Shown: positions 44,744 to 53,657, numbered from the stretch's first letter. The stretch: 64,000 nucleotides of DNA from Candidatus Undinarchaeales archaeon (GCA_030753015.1 JASMDC010000006.1:80563-144562), one strand, 5' to 3'. Made by a program: numbers and translations. The notes: generated by a model not told the origin, from the sequence alone.

Positions 44744-45925
44744 ATGCGCGACTCTAAGGCATTCCTGAAACAGGAGTATGAACGACTGGTCAACGAGAAC
44801 CTCGACTGGCATCTCAAGGTGCTTGAGGGGCCGAGCACCCCCCGGTGCACCATCGATGGCCGTGATGTCATCATGCTCTGCTCTAACAACTACCTCAACC
44901 TCTCCAACCACCCGAAGATAAAGCAGGCGGCCATTGACGCCATCAAGAGCCACGGGGCCGGTTCGGGGTCCGTGCGGGCCATCGCCGGGAACATGGACAT
45001 CCACGAGGTACTGGAGGCGCACCTGGCCCGGTTGAAGGACGTCGAGGCAGCCCTGGTGTACCAGACCGGGTTCGCGGCCAATGCAGGTCTCGTCCCCCAG
45101 CTCGTGGGGGCCGGCGACATCATCATCTCCGATGAGCTCAACCATGGCAGCATCATCGACGGCGTCCGTCTCTCCAAGGCCGACAAGGGCGTGTACGCCC
45201 ACAACGACATGGCCGACCTGGAGCGGGTGCTGAATGACGCTGACAAGGACTTCAAGCGCATCCTAATCATCACCGACGGTGTGTTCTCCATGGACGGCGA
45301 CATCGCTCCCTTGGACAAGATCGTCAAGCTTGCCGAGGAGTTCGGCGCCATGACATACGTTGACGACGCCCATGGTGAGGGTGTCATCGGCGATGGCGGT
45401 CGCGGTATCGTCTCTCATTTCGGTCTAGAGGGGCGAGTCGACGTGGAGATGGGGACCTTCTCAAAGGCGTTCGGTGTAGTCGGTGGCTATGTTTCGGGCA
45501 CCCAGGACCTGAAGAACTTCGCCCTGAACAAGTCGCGCACATGGCTGCTCTCCGGCTCGCATCCGCCGGCCGTCGCGGCCGCCTGCAACGCTGCCATCTC
45601 CGTGCTGGAGGACGAGCCACAGCACCACAAGACCTTGTGGGAGAACATCCGCTACTTCAAGGCACAGCTCGAGTCCATGGGTTTCGACTGCGGCCACTCG
45701 GACACGGCCATCACACCGGTAATCGTGGGCGAGTCGAAGAACGCCAAGGCCCTGTCCGACGCCATCATCGCCGACGGCGTGTTCGCCCTCCCCATCCTGT
45801 TCCCCATGGTGGCAAAGGACAAAGCACGCATCCGCACAATGATGAACGCCGGGCACACCCGTGAGGACCTAGACACCGCGCTCGAGGTCCTGGAGCGCAA
45901 CGGGAAGAAGCTGGGCCTCATCTGA
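44744..45925 (+). CDS. kbl: 2-amino-3-ketobutyrate CoA ligase (glycine C-acetyltransferase)
   Basis: 393-residue PLP enzyme cleaving 2-amino-3-oxobutyrate with CoA to glycine and acetyl-CoA. Motifs: CSNNYLNLSNHPKIKQAA at the N-terminus, YVDDAHGEGVIGDGGRG for the cofactor Asp/His, and MGTFSKAFGVVGGYVSG with the Schiff-base lysine. The ATG at 44744 has GGAGGGAGGA directly upstream; an open frame to 44702 is not needed. With tdh it forms a threonine degradation operon whose acetyl-CoA could feed CODH/ACS or energy metabolism. Confidence 0.95.
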   Translation: MRDSKAFLKQEYERLVNENLDWHLKVLEGPSTPRCTIDGRDVIMLCSNNYLNLSNHPKIKQAAIDAIKSHGAGSGSVRAIAGNMDIHEVLEAHLARLKDVEAALVYQTGFAANAGLVPQLVGAGDIIISDELNHGSIIDGVRLSKADKGVYAHNDMADLERVLNDADKDFKRILIITDGVFSMDGDIAPLDKIVKLAEEFGAMTYVDDAHGEGVIGDGGRGIVSHFGLEGRVDVEMGTFSKAFGVVGGYVSGTQDLKNFALNKSRTWLLSGSHPPAVAAACNAAISVLEDEPQHHKTLWENIRYFKAQLESMGFDCGHSDTAITPVIVGESKNAKALSDAIIADGVFALPILFPMVAKDKARIRTMMNAGHTREDLDTALEVLERNGKKLGLI

Positions 45926-45947
45926 AGATTAACGGAGGCCCGCTATC

Positions 45948-47090
45948 GTGGAACCCAGGCGCATCGGGTTCGTGATGAATCCCATTGCCGGTATGGGTGG
46001 ACGCGTGGCGCTCAAGGGCACCGATGGTGTGGTGGACGAAGCCCGGGCTCGGGGTGCTGAGCCCGTGGCGCCCGGCAAGGCCCGGGAGACGATGGACGCC
46101 TTAGTGCAGCTCGCCGAGAACAAGCCCCTGGCCATCGAGTGGGTGACCAGTGCAGGGGCGATGGGCGCTGACGCTCTCTCGGTCCTTCCAGATGCACGGA
46201 TCGAGGTTATCCACGAGCATGCTGACGCCACCTCCGCCGTGGACACGACGGCGGCCGTCCGGGCTTTCCTGGAGCGCGGGATCGAGCTCGTCGTGTTCTG
46301 CGGTGGCGATGGCACGGCCCGTGACATAGTATCCGTGACAGGGACATCGGTCCCAGTGCTCGGGATCCCCTCGGGCGTGAAGATGTACTCGGGTGTGTTC
46401 GGTATACATCCTGCAAGCTGTGCACAGGTCATCTGGGATTTTCTCCACGGCCAGGTGGGGATGGCTGATGCAGAGGTACTGGACCTGGACGAGGACGCGT
46501 TCCGGAACGACCGGGTCGAGGTCCGGCTCCATGCTGCTGCCAGGACGCTCGCAGAGCCCACTTACATCCAGTCAGGGAAGATGGGGTTCGAACGCGTTGA
46601 TGAGGATGAACTCAAGGACGAGATGGCGATGACGGTCGTGTTCGAGATGAAACGGAATCCGGACACCCTCTACATACTCGGCTCGGGCTCAACCGTGGAG
46701 GCAGTGGGCAGACGCCTCGGGCTCGGGCTCACGGTATTGGGCATCGATGTCGTCCTGGACCGGAAGATCATTGCTAAGGACGCGGATGAGAAGACCCTCC
46801 TGAACATCCTCGAGGAGCATGCTGACCGGCCCCGCTGCCTTGTGCTCACACCTATCGGCGCCCAGGGATTCATCCTTGGCAGGGGGAACCAGCAGCTCTC
46901 ACCACAGGTGGTCCATACGATAGGCATGGACAGTATATTGATACTAGCAACGGCCTCGAAGCTGGCGAAGACGCCCGTCCTCCGCGTGGACACCGGCGAT
47001 CCCGGTCTGGACCGGGAGTTCACCAAGAAGGGCTATCTTCGGGTGACGGTCGGGTTCAACACTGTCCGGATGGTGAAGGTGGAGGGCTAG
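45948..47090 (+). CDS. ATP-NAD kinase-like protein (AcoX/COG3199 type)
   Basis: 380-residue member of the NAD kinase / diacylglycerol kinase superfamily. The nucleotide motif VVFCGGDGTARDIVS and the N-terminal GFVMNPIAGMGGRVALKG are diagnostic of the archaeal NAD-kinase-like (AcoX-related) group, longer than canonical NadK. The C-terminal portion includes LTPIGAQGFILGRGNQQLSP. The GTG at 45948 has GGAGG 10 nt upstream, and the gene lies 22 nt after kbl, so it is probably in the same operon. NADP formation is likely but not proved. The 3' end overlaps the convergent gene by 4 nt. Confidence 0.82.
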   Translation: MEPRRIGFVMNPIAGMGGRVALKGTDGVVDEARARGAEPVAPGKARETMDALVQLAENKPLAIEWVTSAGAMGADALSVLPDARIEVIHEHADATSAVDTTAAVRAFLERGIELVVFCGGDGTARDIVSVTGTSVPVLGIPSGVKMYSGVFGIHPASCAQVIWDFLHGQVGMADAEVLDLDEDAFRNDRVEVRLHAAARTLAEPTYIQSGKMGFERVDEDELKDEMAMTVVFEMKRNPDTLYILGSGSTVEAVGRRLGLGLTVLGIDVVLDRKIIAKDADEKTLLNILEEHADRPRCLVLTPIGAQGFILGRGNQQLSPQVVHTIGMDSILILATASKLAKTPVLRVDTGDPGLDREFTKKGYLRVTVGFNTVRMVKVEG

Positions 47091-48262
47091 ACCCCCTCCA
47101 ACACCCGATACACCTCGCCCGCTCGCTCCCGCAGCCGCGACAGCGCATCGTCGACCGATCGTCCCTTGGCAAGGACCGTGCACACGGGCTCGCCTTGTTC
47201 GAGCGGCGTTCCGGGTGCCGGGCGGTCGGACACGTCCGACAGCTTCGGTGCGGCGCCGTCCGCTCTGGCGTACACGATCGCTTTCCCCCAGACCTCGGTC
47301 CCGGGACGCGGCAGCTCGTCGGGCAGGCGTCCCCGACACGCCTCGACGTGGAGACGACCGATGGAAACGTCGAGGGCGCGGTCGAGCGTATCGACCGTAG
47401 ACTGGGTGCGGGGATTGACCTCGAACACGACCACTGAGCCGTCTCGGACAGCGAAGTCGATGCCGAAAGAGCCGAGTAGACCGAGGCGGACCGCCAACAT
47501 CGAGCCCAAGGCAACCAGTTCGTCGTGCACCTTCTCAGGCACGGGGGCGGGGGAAATGCATCCGCAGAATTGGTATCCGTCCACCCCCAGCCACGGCTCT
47601 CCCAGGAGCTGGCGGTTCGTCCCCACGAGGAGCGCTCGTTCGCTGTCGGCAATGAAGCTCGCCGACAGGGGTGCACCGGGCACATGCTCCTGGACGAGGA
47701 ATCCCTCTGGCGGGATGTCCTGGGGGACACCGCAACATCCGCTGGTAGAATCGTCCTCCCAGGTAGGGAGCTCATCCGGATGCTTGACGAGACGTACGCC
47801 CACCCCCGCCGAGCCCACTGGTGGTTTGACCACACAGGGAAATCCTATCCGTTCCGCGGCCTCTTCGATATGCTGCGTGTCTTGCATCCAAACCGTGCGG
47901 GGGAGGGGGATACCAATTGCCTTGAGCGCACTCACGTCCTTGGCCTGTCGCATTGCCTCTGGCGGAGTGCCCAACACCTCTCCCTTCAGTCCTTCCAGCA
48001 CCTTTGGATCACGGTCGAAACCTGACGTGGGGACGAAGGTCGTGCAGCCCGTTCGCTCCGCCAGACCGTTGGCAAGTGCTACCAACTTGCCGGCATCGTA
48101 GTCGGAGGTACCCTCCTCATCGGCCAGAGCGAGCACCAGCTCAGCGGCAACGCGGAGGTCCCCGTCACCGAACACGTCCGCGGCAGCGACTGTGAATCCT
48201 GCACTAACAAGGGACTCCACGACCGGCCTGGTATTCATTCCAAGCGCGATGAGGTCGACCAC
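47087..48262 (-). CDS. ATP-grasp ligase (archaeal carboligase-like family)
   Basis: 391-residue ATP-grasp enzyme. It has an N-terminal Rossmann-like domain (VVDLIALGMNTRPVVESLVS), a central ATP-grasp fold (FPCVVKPPVGSAGVGVRLV; metal site GIDFAV and VVFEVNPRTQSTVD) and a C-terminal domain with AIVYARADGA. Similar archaeal proteins are annotated as predicted carboligases; the true substrate is not known. The start is set at GTG 48262 because the TATA box (TATAAA, 48286-48291) overlaps the ATG at 48286 and lies 26-27 nt from this GTG. The product then begins as related proteins do. Confidence 0.82.
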   Translation of the reverse strand: MVDLIALGMNTRPVVESLVSAGFTVAAADVFGDGDLRVAAELVLALADEEGTSDYDAGKLVALANGLAERTGCTTFVPTSGFDRDPKVLEGLKGEVLGTPPEAMRQAKDVSALKAIGIPLPRTVWMQDTQHIEEAAERIGFPCVVKPPVGSAGVGVRLVKHPDELPTWEDDSTSGCCGVPQDIPPEGFLVQEHVPGAPLSASFIADSERALLVGTNRQLLGEPWLGVDGYQFCGCISPAPVPEKVHDELVALGSMLAVRLGLLGSFGIDFAVRDGSVVVFEVNPRTQSTVDTLDRALDVSIGRLHVEACRGRLPDELPRPGTEVWGKAIVYARADGAAPKLSDVSDRPAPGTPLEQGEPVCTVLAKGRSVDDALSRLRERAGEVYRVLEGV

Positions 48263-48283
48263 GTGATATGGGACGGACACGAA

Positions 48284-48292
48284 CATTTATAC
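48284..48292 (-). promoter_or_regulatory. TATA box overlapping the longer-frame ATG of the ATP-grasp gene
   Basis: Minus-strand GTATAAATG contains the first possible ATG (48286). Transcription would start near 48262, so that ATG cannot be translated from this promoter. Confidence 0.6.
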
Positions 48293-48335
48293 TCTGACGT
48301 GTTCATCTCAAGCGCGGCCAGGCGCCGGACAAAGA

Positions 48336-48343
48336 CATTAATT
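48336..48343 (+). promoter_or_regulatory. TATA-box promoter of the family 2 glycosyltransferase gene
   Basis: CATTAATT, centre about 26 nt before the ATG at 48366; predicts a leaderless mRNA. Confidence 0.6.
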
Positions 48344-48365
48344 TGATGGGCGCTTCCACACAGCA

Positions 48366-49259
48366 ATGACTACATCCCTCATCATCCCCGCCTACGACGA
48401 GGAGGAAGCGCTCCCCCACGTCCTCGATGAGGTTATGGGAATAGTCGATGAGGTAATCGTCGTCGACGACGGATCTACCGACGGCACGTCGTCCTGTGCA
48501 CGCAAGGACGGAATCACCGTCTACCAACACGACGTTAACAGAGGGAAGGTGGCCGCAATCCGTACCGGTGTCGGACATGCTACGGGCGACATAGTCGTTC
48601 TCATGGACGCAGACCATACCTACCCGGCCGAGCATATCCCCCAGATGGTGGCGTCGATCGAACAAGGGGCCGATCTGGTCCTCGGGTCCAGGTTCATGGG
48701 AAGAAGTACGGCAATGCCATTCCTGAACCGGGTGGGGAACCGCATCTTCTCCTTCATTATCTCTTATGTCGGAGCCACCACCATCACCGATGGGCAGACG
48801 GGCTACCGCGCCTTCCGGCGGGAGATGTTCGAGAAACTCGATGTGGAAGCCACGGGACTTGAATGGGAGACAAAGATGACCGTGCGGGCCCAGAAACTCG
48901 GTTATACCATCAAGGAGGTCCCCATCACCTACCGACCACGGATCGGCAGGTCGAAGCTCAATCCACTGCGGGATGGTATCCATATGTTCATGGCCTTGGC
49001 CTCGATCTTTGTGCGGGAGACCTCCTTACTGGCGGGCTCGATAATCCTCCCTAGCGTGCTACTTGGCGTCATTGGGCTCGCCTTCGGCCTCATCTCGCTG
49101 TACGAGAAGTTCGCCTACGTCACCCTGCGCCATGAGTACTTTCCACTCATCGCGACGCTGTTCATCCTCCTTTCCATCCAATTATTCTCACTGGGATTCC
49201 TCCTCGACCACTTGATTAAGCGATTAGACAGGATCGAGGAGCGGTTGAAGGAGCGTTAG
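48366..49259 (+). CDS. Family 2 glycosyltransferase, dolichyl-phosphate sugar synthase type
   Basis: 297-residue enzyme making a polyprenyl-phosphate-linked sugar at the cytoplasmic membrane face. The GT-A fold shows SLIIPAYDEEEALP, VIVVDDGSTDGTS, VLMDADHTYPAEH (DxD site) and the Q-x-x-R-like TDGQTGYRAFRREMF. Two C-terminal transmembrane helices (about 225-285) anchor it. Its lipid-linked sugar would be the donor for GT-C enzymes such as those encoded at 31215, 49256 and 55653. It converges on the next gene with a 4-nt overlap. Confidence 0.9.
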   Translation: MTTSLIIPAYDEEEALPHVLDEVMGIVDEVIVVDDGSTDGTSSCARKDGITVYQHDVNRGKVAAIRTGVGHATGDIVVLMDADHTYPAEHIPQMVASIEQGADLVLGSRFMGRSTAMPFLNRVGNRIFSFIISYVGATTITDGQTGYRAFRREMFEKLDVEATGLEWETKMTVRAQKLGYTIKEVPITYRPRIGRSKLNPLRDGIHMFMALASIFVRETSLLAGSIILPSVLLGVIGLAFGLISLYEKFAYVTLRHEYFPLIATLFILLSIQLFSLGFLLDHLIKRLDRIEERLKER

Positions 49260-50668
49260 GCGCTCTTCCCTTCTAGTGCCGACGCTTCTGTGGGAGGGGT
49301 CAGAAGGAGGAGCACGACCACAAGGCTCGGCCAGAGGTGCAGGACGAGGCGGTCCAGTGATGTCTGCAGGTGCCAATGAAGGGGATATGGTGTGGTCACG
49401 TACACGAGTCCATACCCCACGACCATCAGCGCGAGGGCAAGGAGCGCAGTGGTCGGCCCCGACGCCAAGTCCCTTTCGGTCCCTGAAAGGTACAGATACA
49501 GGGCCAGCACGAGCGTTGGAGGGACAGCCAAGTTGCCGAACCAGAGGATTCCCGTGGTGAGCGCCCACCACACCCGAGCGTGCCGAGATGGATCCAAGAG
49601 GGCGTCGAGCGTGCTGTCCGCTCCCTGAGCGGCTACTAGGTCGTTCGGCGGAGCGAGCATGCCCTTGAAGAGGACGATCATCACAAGCGGGACCAGGGCC
49701 CCTGTCGTGAATGGGAGCATCGTGCGCAACGACGGTTGCCATCCTCTGGAGTGGGCCACGATGACGAGGCGGGCGGCCACGATCGCAACAAAGAACAACA
49801 GGCCCTCGTTCTTCGTCCAACCTGCGAGCCCTGCCATCGTCCCGGCAAGGATCATCAGGGGACGTCTTTCGCCCGGGCCCTTGTCGTGAAGACAGATGAG
49901 CACAAGGGTCGCCAGGATGTAGAACGCCAGATGAACATCAGCGTACTGGGTGGTCCCATGGAGGAAATAGAACGGTGTCCCGACAAGGAGCAGGCAGGCC
50001 ACAAGAGCTTGGTCACGACCGCGGAGCAGGCTGAGCGCGGACGCGGTCAGGCCGATAGTGGCAAGGGTGAACAGGAGGGAGATGAGCGCGGGTAGGACCG
50101 TCACATCGGCGCCAGCGTATCGCCAGCACCTTGCGATGAGCCCCGGGACGAGCAATGGATAGTCGAGGTGCGGTACATCGAGGAGGGGCGAGAAGCCGTC
50201 CTGCCAGTTCTCGCCACCCTTGACAAGGAACCGAGCGCGAAGGTTCCATACGGCCCATGCATCCCATCGCCCGTGGGGTTGGGCTAGGCTCAATAGAAGG
50301 AAGGTGAGGCAGGCGATGGCGAGGACGGACCAGAGGCAGAGGGCGCGGACGTCTGATGTCAGGAGTTCCTCCAGAATCCTTGAAGGAACGATGCTCTTCC
50401 CCCGTTCGCGGAGCGCTCCCCAGAGGACCGCCGCCGAGCCAGCGAGCACCGCCGTCTCCATCATGACGAACGGTCCACCAGCGAGCCCCGGGATGAGCAG
50501 GTGGAGGAAGAAGACGCATGATGCGAGCCCGAGCCCCATGCCCACAGCGAGGCATACCATAGCGACGAGGAGTGATGGAGAGTCATCCGCCTCGGGACAG
50601 GAATGACGGAGGAGAAGGTACGCTACTATGATAGGGCCGAACACCGAGACCGCGAGGGAGACGATCAT
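49256..50668 (-). CDS. GT-C membrane glycosyltransferase, cassette copy 1
   Basis: 470-residue polytopic membrane protein (about ten to eleven helices), paralogous to the product at 55653-57077. Shared blocks include PHGRWDAWAVWNLRARFL in the first outer loop (acidic catalytic position of GT-C enzymes), VPHLDYPLLVPGLIAR, GWTKNEGLLFFVAI and HLQTSLDRLVLHLWPS. It likely transfers a sugar from a polyprenyl-phosphate donor on the outer side of the membrane. It overlaps its upstream partner gene by 4 nt (ATGA), so the two are translated together. Confidence 0.82.
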   Translation of the reverse strand: MIVSLAVSVFGPIIVAYLLLRHSCPEADDSPSLLVAMVCLAVGMGLGLASCVFFLHLLIPGLAGGPFVMMETAVLAGSAAVLWGALRERGKSIVPSRILEELLTSDVRALCLWSVLAIACLTFLLLSLAQPHGRWDAWAVWNLRARFLVKGGENWQDGFSPLLDVPHLDYPLLVPGLIARCWRYAGADVTVLPALISLLFTLATIGLTASALSLLRGRDQALVACLLLVGTPFYFLHGTTQYADVHLAFYILATLVLICLHDKGPGERRPLMILAGTMAGLAGWTKNEGLLFFVAIVAARLVIVAHSRGWQPSLRTMLPFTTGALVPLVMIVLFKGMLAPPNDLVAAQGADSTLDALLDPSRHARVWWALTTGILWFGNLAVPPTLVLALYLYLSGTERDLASGPTTALLALALMVVGYGLVYVTTPYPLHWHLQTSLDRLVLHLWPSLVVVLLLLTPPTEASALEGKSA

Positions 50669-51096
50669 GTGGCATCACGGTGATAGAGGACGACCCCGCT
50701 CTCGAGCTCTCGGAGAATCCTGAACGTGGCGTTCCCGCTCCTCTCGGGGTGAATGACCTCGTAGTAGTAGTTACCGACGACGAGTGGGTGGTCGGGCGTA
50801 TGGGCAACGATGATGGGGGCAAGGGTGTACTGCGTCAGGTAGTACTCGGCGCTGGCATTGTTGTCGGCATGGTAGCCGACGGTCCCACGAGCGGGGAGAT
50901 GGTCCCTTATATCATCGAACCGTCGCTCGTAGCGCGTGACATCGTCAACACGCGCGAGCTCTGTGCGAAGCCCTATGGCGAGACGAGCATAGGTGGCCAC
51001 CGACAGGATAGTGAACAGGACCAGGACGATCGTCATTGCCTCATCCTGCCCCAGGGGCGTTGCGCACCGGAGCCATTGGGCAACACCCTTACCCAT
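50665..51096 (-). CDS. Small membrane-anchored partner protein, cassette copy 1
   Basis: 143-residue protein with one N-terminal transmembrane helix (about 21-39) and a short extracytoplasmic domain. It is paralogous to the product at 55240-55656: both share RF-x2-IR-x2-LP, GTVGY, YYL-x-QY-x-LAP and HPL. I recognise no named family. The ATG at 51096 lies 27 nt below a TATA box (51121-51127), which supports a leaderless start; the ATG at 51036 would begin just at the helix. It is always next to a GT-C gene here, so it may present the acceptor or regulate the transferase. Confidence 0.7.
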   Translation of the reverse strand: MGKGVAQWLRCATPLGQDEAMTIVLVLFTILSVATYARLAIGLRTELARVDDVTRYERRFDDIRDHLPARGTVGYHADNNASAEYYLTQYTLAPIIVAHTPDHPLVVGNYYYEVIHPERSGNATFRILRELESGVVLYHRDAT

Positions 51097-51120
51097 GATA
51101 TCAGCGCAACCCGTCCACCA

Positions 51121-51127
51121 ATAAATC
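51121..51127 (-). promoter_or_regulatory. TATA-box promoter of cassette copy 1
   Basis: Minus-strand GATTTAT, about 27 nt before the ATG at 51096; predicts a leaderless transcript. Confidence 0.5.
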
Positions 51128-51261
51128 CTTACCTGTTTCAGGTGTCGCCAACATCGCTATCAAGGCTCCGTCATGCCGGGTGATGCACGATGGAATACCT
51201 TATCAGTAGATTACCGGGTCACTCCGCCCTCACCCTTATAATCCTCCCCCGATCCATAGTC

Positions 51262-51336
51262 ATGGGGATGATGGGTTGTGGGTTTACCGAAGGGATTCTC
51301 TACCCGGATGTGGACATTCTGGAGCCCTGACCCCCC
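51262..51336 (+). ncRNA. Candidate small transcript: C/D-box-like RNA or 22-codon peptide
   Basis: A plus-strand TATA (TTATAAT, 51236-51242) predicts a start at about 51265. The RNA would begin GGGG-ATGATGG (C-box-like, one mismatch) and end CTGA-CCCC (D box, 51327-51330), with GGGG/CCCC able to form the terminal stem. The same bases also encode a 22-codon frame from ATG 51262 to TGA 51330. A hairpin follows at once. Both readings are tentative. Confidence 0.3.
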
Positions 51337-51358
51337 TGGGGGCGCTGCCCCCGGGGTC
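51329..51358. terminator. Compound G+C-rich hairpin
   Basis: Outer stem GACCCC/GGGGTC and inner stem GGGGGC/GCCCCC with a 3-nt loop. It lies 12 nt beyond the GGGP synthase stop on the minus strand and directly after the candidate plus-strand transcript, so it could end both. Confidence 0.55.
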
Positions 51359-51369
51359 TTACTCGCCCT

Positions 51370-52125
51370 TTAGACACCTTTGACCGCGGCCACGATCTGC
51401 TTGAAGGTCTCGGATGCCCCGCCCTTCTCCTCAAGCACCGTGCCCGTCACAACGATGTCGGCGCCGGCCTTCACGACGTTCCGGGCGTGCTCCGGTGTCC
51501 GAATGCCCCCGCCTACGATGATGGGGATGTCGATGGTGCCACGTACGGCGGCTATCATCTCGACGGGAACAGGAGTGTCGGCACCAGAGCCGGCCTCGAG
51601 GTACACCAGCCGCATACCCAGGTACTGGGCGGCCAGGGCGTAGCACGCCGCCAGCTCGGGCTTCGAGCGGGGCATCAGCTTGGCCTCTCCGACCCAACCC
51701 ACGGTACCCCCCGGCTCCACGACGATGTAGCCCATTGGGATGGGCTCGATACCCATCCGCTTGATCGTGGGCGCACCCAGAGCCTGGGCACCGATGACCC
51801 AGTAGTGGTTCATGGAGTTGAGCAGGCTCATGAAGAGCACTGCATCTGCGTTGGGTGTGATGCCGTCGACATTGCCCGGGAAGAGCACCACTGGCAGGGA
51901 GCAGGCCTCCCTGATCGCGATCCCCGTGGCATTGAGCAGCTGGGAGGCGCCGGTGGAACCCCCCAGGAGGATGACATCACTGCCAACCTCCTCGGCGACT
52001 CGGGCCGTGTTGGCGGCCTCCTCGGGCGATTGAGCTGCAGGGTCGATAAGTGTGAAGTGTACACGCCCCTGGTGGAGGAGGGACGTAATATGTTCGTACA
52101 CGGTCTTTGTCCTGTTGTATGCCAT
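51370..52125 (-). CDS. Geranylgeranylglyceryl phosphate synthase
   Basis: 251-residue TIM-barrel prenyltransferase that makes the first ether bond of archaeal lipids from sn-glycerol-1-phosphate and geranylgeranyl diphosphate. Signatures: HFTLIDPAAQSPEEAANTA, VILLGGSTGAS, VLFPGNVDGITPNADAVLFM, YLEAGSGADTPV and PIIVGGGIRTPEHA. The ATG at 52125 is used: GGTGATC is 3 nt upstream (GGTG at 6 nt) and the GTG at 52134 lies inside that site. It follows the DGGGP synthase gene with a 5-nt gap, so two successive steps of lipid synthesis are co-transcribed. Confidence 0.95.
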   Translation of the reverse strand: MAYNRTKTVYEHITSLLHQGRVHFTLIDPAAQSPEEAANTARVAEEVGSDVILLGGSTGASQLLNATGIAIREACSLPVVLFPGNVDGITPNADAVLFMSLLNSMNHYWVIGAQALGAPTIKRMGIEPIPMGYIVVEPGGTVGWVGEAKLMPRSKPELAACYALAAQYLGMRLVYLEAGSGADTPVPVEMIAAVRGTIDIPIIVGGGIRTPEHARNVVKAGADIVVTGTVLEEKGGASETFKQIVAAVKGV

Positions 52126-52130
52126 GATGA

Positions 52131-52976
52131 TCACCGGTTACCTACTAGGAACGCTATAAGAGCACAGAACATGCCAAACTTTATAATCCGCTGTGAACGG
52201 CCAGCCGAGTCACTTGTGAGCTCACCCTGGAAGAGCTGGGCCGCGGCGGCGGCGAACAGCGCGTCGGCGATGAGGATGGCCACGATGTAGTATGTGGACG
52301 TGAGGAATCCGAGGTAAACTGGCAGGAATCCCAGCACGATAGCCGCACTGAGGGCGATCGTGGCGAGCGTGCGTGCGTGTTCAGGGCCGTGAACTGCCGG
52401 GACGCTCCGGGCATCCTTGGTGAGGTCGCCCTCAAGGTCCTCGATGTCCTTTACAAGTTCGCGGCCTAGATTCGCGAGCATTGCGCACATCCCGAGCACG
52501 CCCACACGTCGGAGCGCGGTAGTGTTATCAGCGGCCACAGCGACGCCCCCGTACACGATGGTGAGCCCGACCAGGAGCGAGACTATGAGATTGCCCCAGA
52601 TGCCCATGCGCTTACCGCTGTGGGCATAGGCTGCAAGGAGGACCGCAGCGAGAGTGGCGATGCTGAGGGCGAGAGTGTTGATGGTGGCGGCCAGTCCCAC
52701 ACCGGCAAGGAAGAGAATGATCGCGTACGCTTGAGCACCCTGCGGTGAGAGCCGACCGGAGGGGATGGGGCGTTCCGGAGCGTTGACCGCATCAATATCG
52801 CGATCGTAGTAGTCGTTGACGACATTACCTGCTCCGCATATAAGGAACACAGTGGCGGCTGCAGGGAGGACGTCGGGCCCTAGATCGGACCCCGAGGCGA
52901 CCGCTGCCCCCAAGGGCACGGCTGCCGCTGCCATGAAGCAGTTGGCGGGACGGAGCACCTCGGCAAATGCCCACAT
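52131..52976 (-). CDS. UbiA-type digeranylgeranylglyceryl phosphate synthase
   Basis: 281-residue integral membrane prenyltransferase with about eight to nine helices adding the second geranylgeranyl chain to GGGP. The two Asp-rich sites are visible: NDYYDRDIDAVNAPERPIPS (about 55-75) and KDIEDLEGDLTKDARSVP (about 175-192). Context with GGGP synthase supports the archaeal lipid role over quinone prenylation. Its ATG shares one base with the L40e stop (TGATG). Confidence 0.93.
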   Translation of the reverse strand: MWAFAEVLRPANCFMAAAAVPLGAAVASGSDLGPDVLPAAATVFLICGAGNVVNDYYDRDIDAVNAPERPIPSGRLSPQGAQAYAIILFLAGVGLAATINTLALSIATLAAVLLAAYAHSGKRMGIWGNLIVSLLVGLTIVYGGVAVAADNTTALRRVGVLGMCAMLANLGRELVKDIEDLEGDLTKDARSVPAVHGPEHARTLATIALSAAIVLGFLPVYLGFLTSTYYIVAILIADALFAAAAAQLFQGELTSDSAGRSQRIIKFGMFCALIAFLVGNR

Positions 52977-53149
52977 CAGGCCTTACCGGAGCCCTTCTTC
53001 CTCACTCTCAGTCTATCGCATCCGCACTTGCGGCAGCGGACCTTCCCCTGGCGGATCTTAGATAGGGCCGCGCGGTTCCGGGCGTTGCATCGCATGCAGA
53101 CGAACACGTTGTGGAACATCCTTTGCTCGACGACGGGATCAAGCGCCAT
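52976..53149 (-). CDS. rpl40e: Ribosomal protein L40e
   Basis: 57-residue zinc-ribbon protein of the large ribosomal subunit. Cysteine pairs VCMRCNARN and VRCRKCGCDRLRVRKK, with the basic ARNRAALSKIRQG between, are diagnostic. The ATG at 53149 has GGTG 6 nt upstream; upstream ATGs (53158, 53155) lie in that site. It overlaps the tsr3 3' end by 11 nt. Confidence 0.95.
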   Translation of the reverse strand: MALDPVVEQRMFHNVFVCMRCNARNRAALSKIRQGKVRCRKCGCDRLRVRKKGSGKA

Positions 53150-53657
53150 GATCATCACCCATTACCTCGGCCTGTATAGACAGGATTTCCGAGGGAGAGA
53201 CTGCTTCGGAGTACCTCCTTAAAAGGTTTTCGTTAAGTGACAGAAAGGAATCGCCCCACCGGAAGGGCGCAATGAGCTGTCTTGCCTGCTCCTTTTCCCC
53301 AAGGATGAAGAGCGCCGCGCACAGTGCCTCGACCGTCGAGAGCTTGGTCGGCTTCCCGTAATTGGTGGGATTGGCGGCAACGAGGTACGGCAGCGCCCGC
53401 CTTCGCACCCCCCGTCGCCCGAGGCGAGGATCGGTGAAGATCTCGATCCCCCGGTTCCACGAGCAGTCGAGGGCAACGATCGGTGTACGGGAGCCCACGT
53501 CCTCCTGGGAGAGCACGTTCTCACTGGTGGGGTCCAGTAGTACCGAGCGAGCGGGGACCGAGCGCACCTCGCGGGCCAGCCCGAACCTGATGAGCTTCAA
53601 GGCCGTGCACTTGCGCGGATCGCACTGCCGCTCGCAGTAGAGGAGGACCGATCGCAC
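53139..53657 (-). CDS. tsr3: 18S/16S rRNA aminocarboxypropyltransferase Tsr3
   Basis: 172-residue SPOUT-like enzyme (DUF367) that transfers the 3-amino-3-carboxypropyl group of SAM to a methylpseudouridine of small-subunit rRNA. Motifs: CDPRKCTALKLIRFGLA, IVALDCSWNRG, RRRALPYLVAANPTNYGKP and KLSTVEALCAALFILGE. The GTG at 53657 lies about 24 nt from a TATA-like TTATGTATTT (53675-53684), consistent with a leaderless start. It heads the unit tsr3-rpl40e-DGGGPS-GGGPS and diverges from the next gene. Confidence 0.94.
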   Translation of the reverse strand: MRSVLLYCERQCDPRKCTALKLIRFGLAREVRSVPARSVLLDPTSENVLSQEDVGSRTPIVALDCSWNRGIEIFTDPRLGRRGVRRRALPYLVAANPTNYGKPTKLSTVEALCAALFILGEKEQARQLIAPFRWGDSFLSLNENLLRRYSEAVSPSEILSIQAEVMGDDHGA

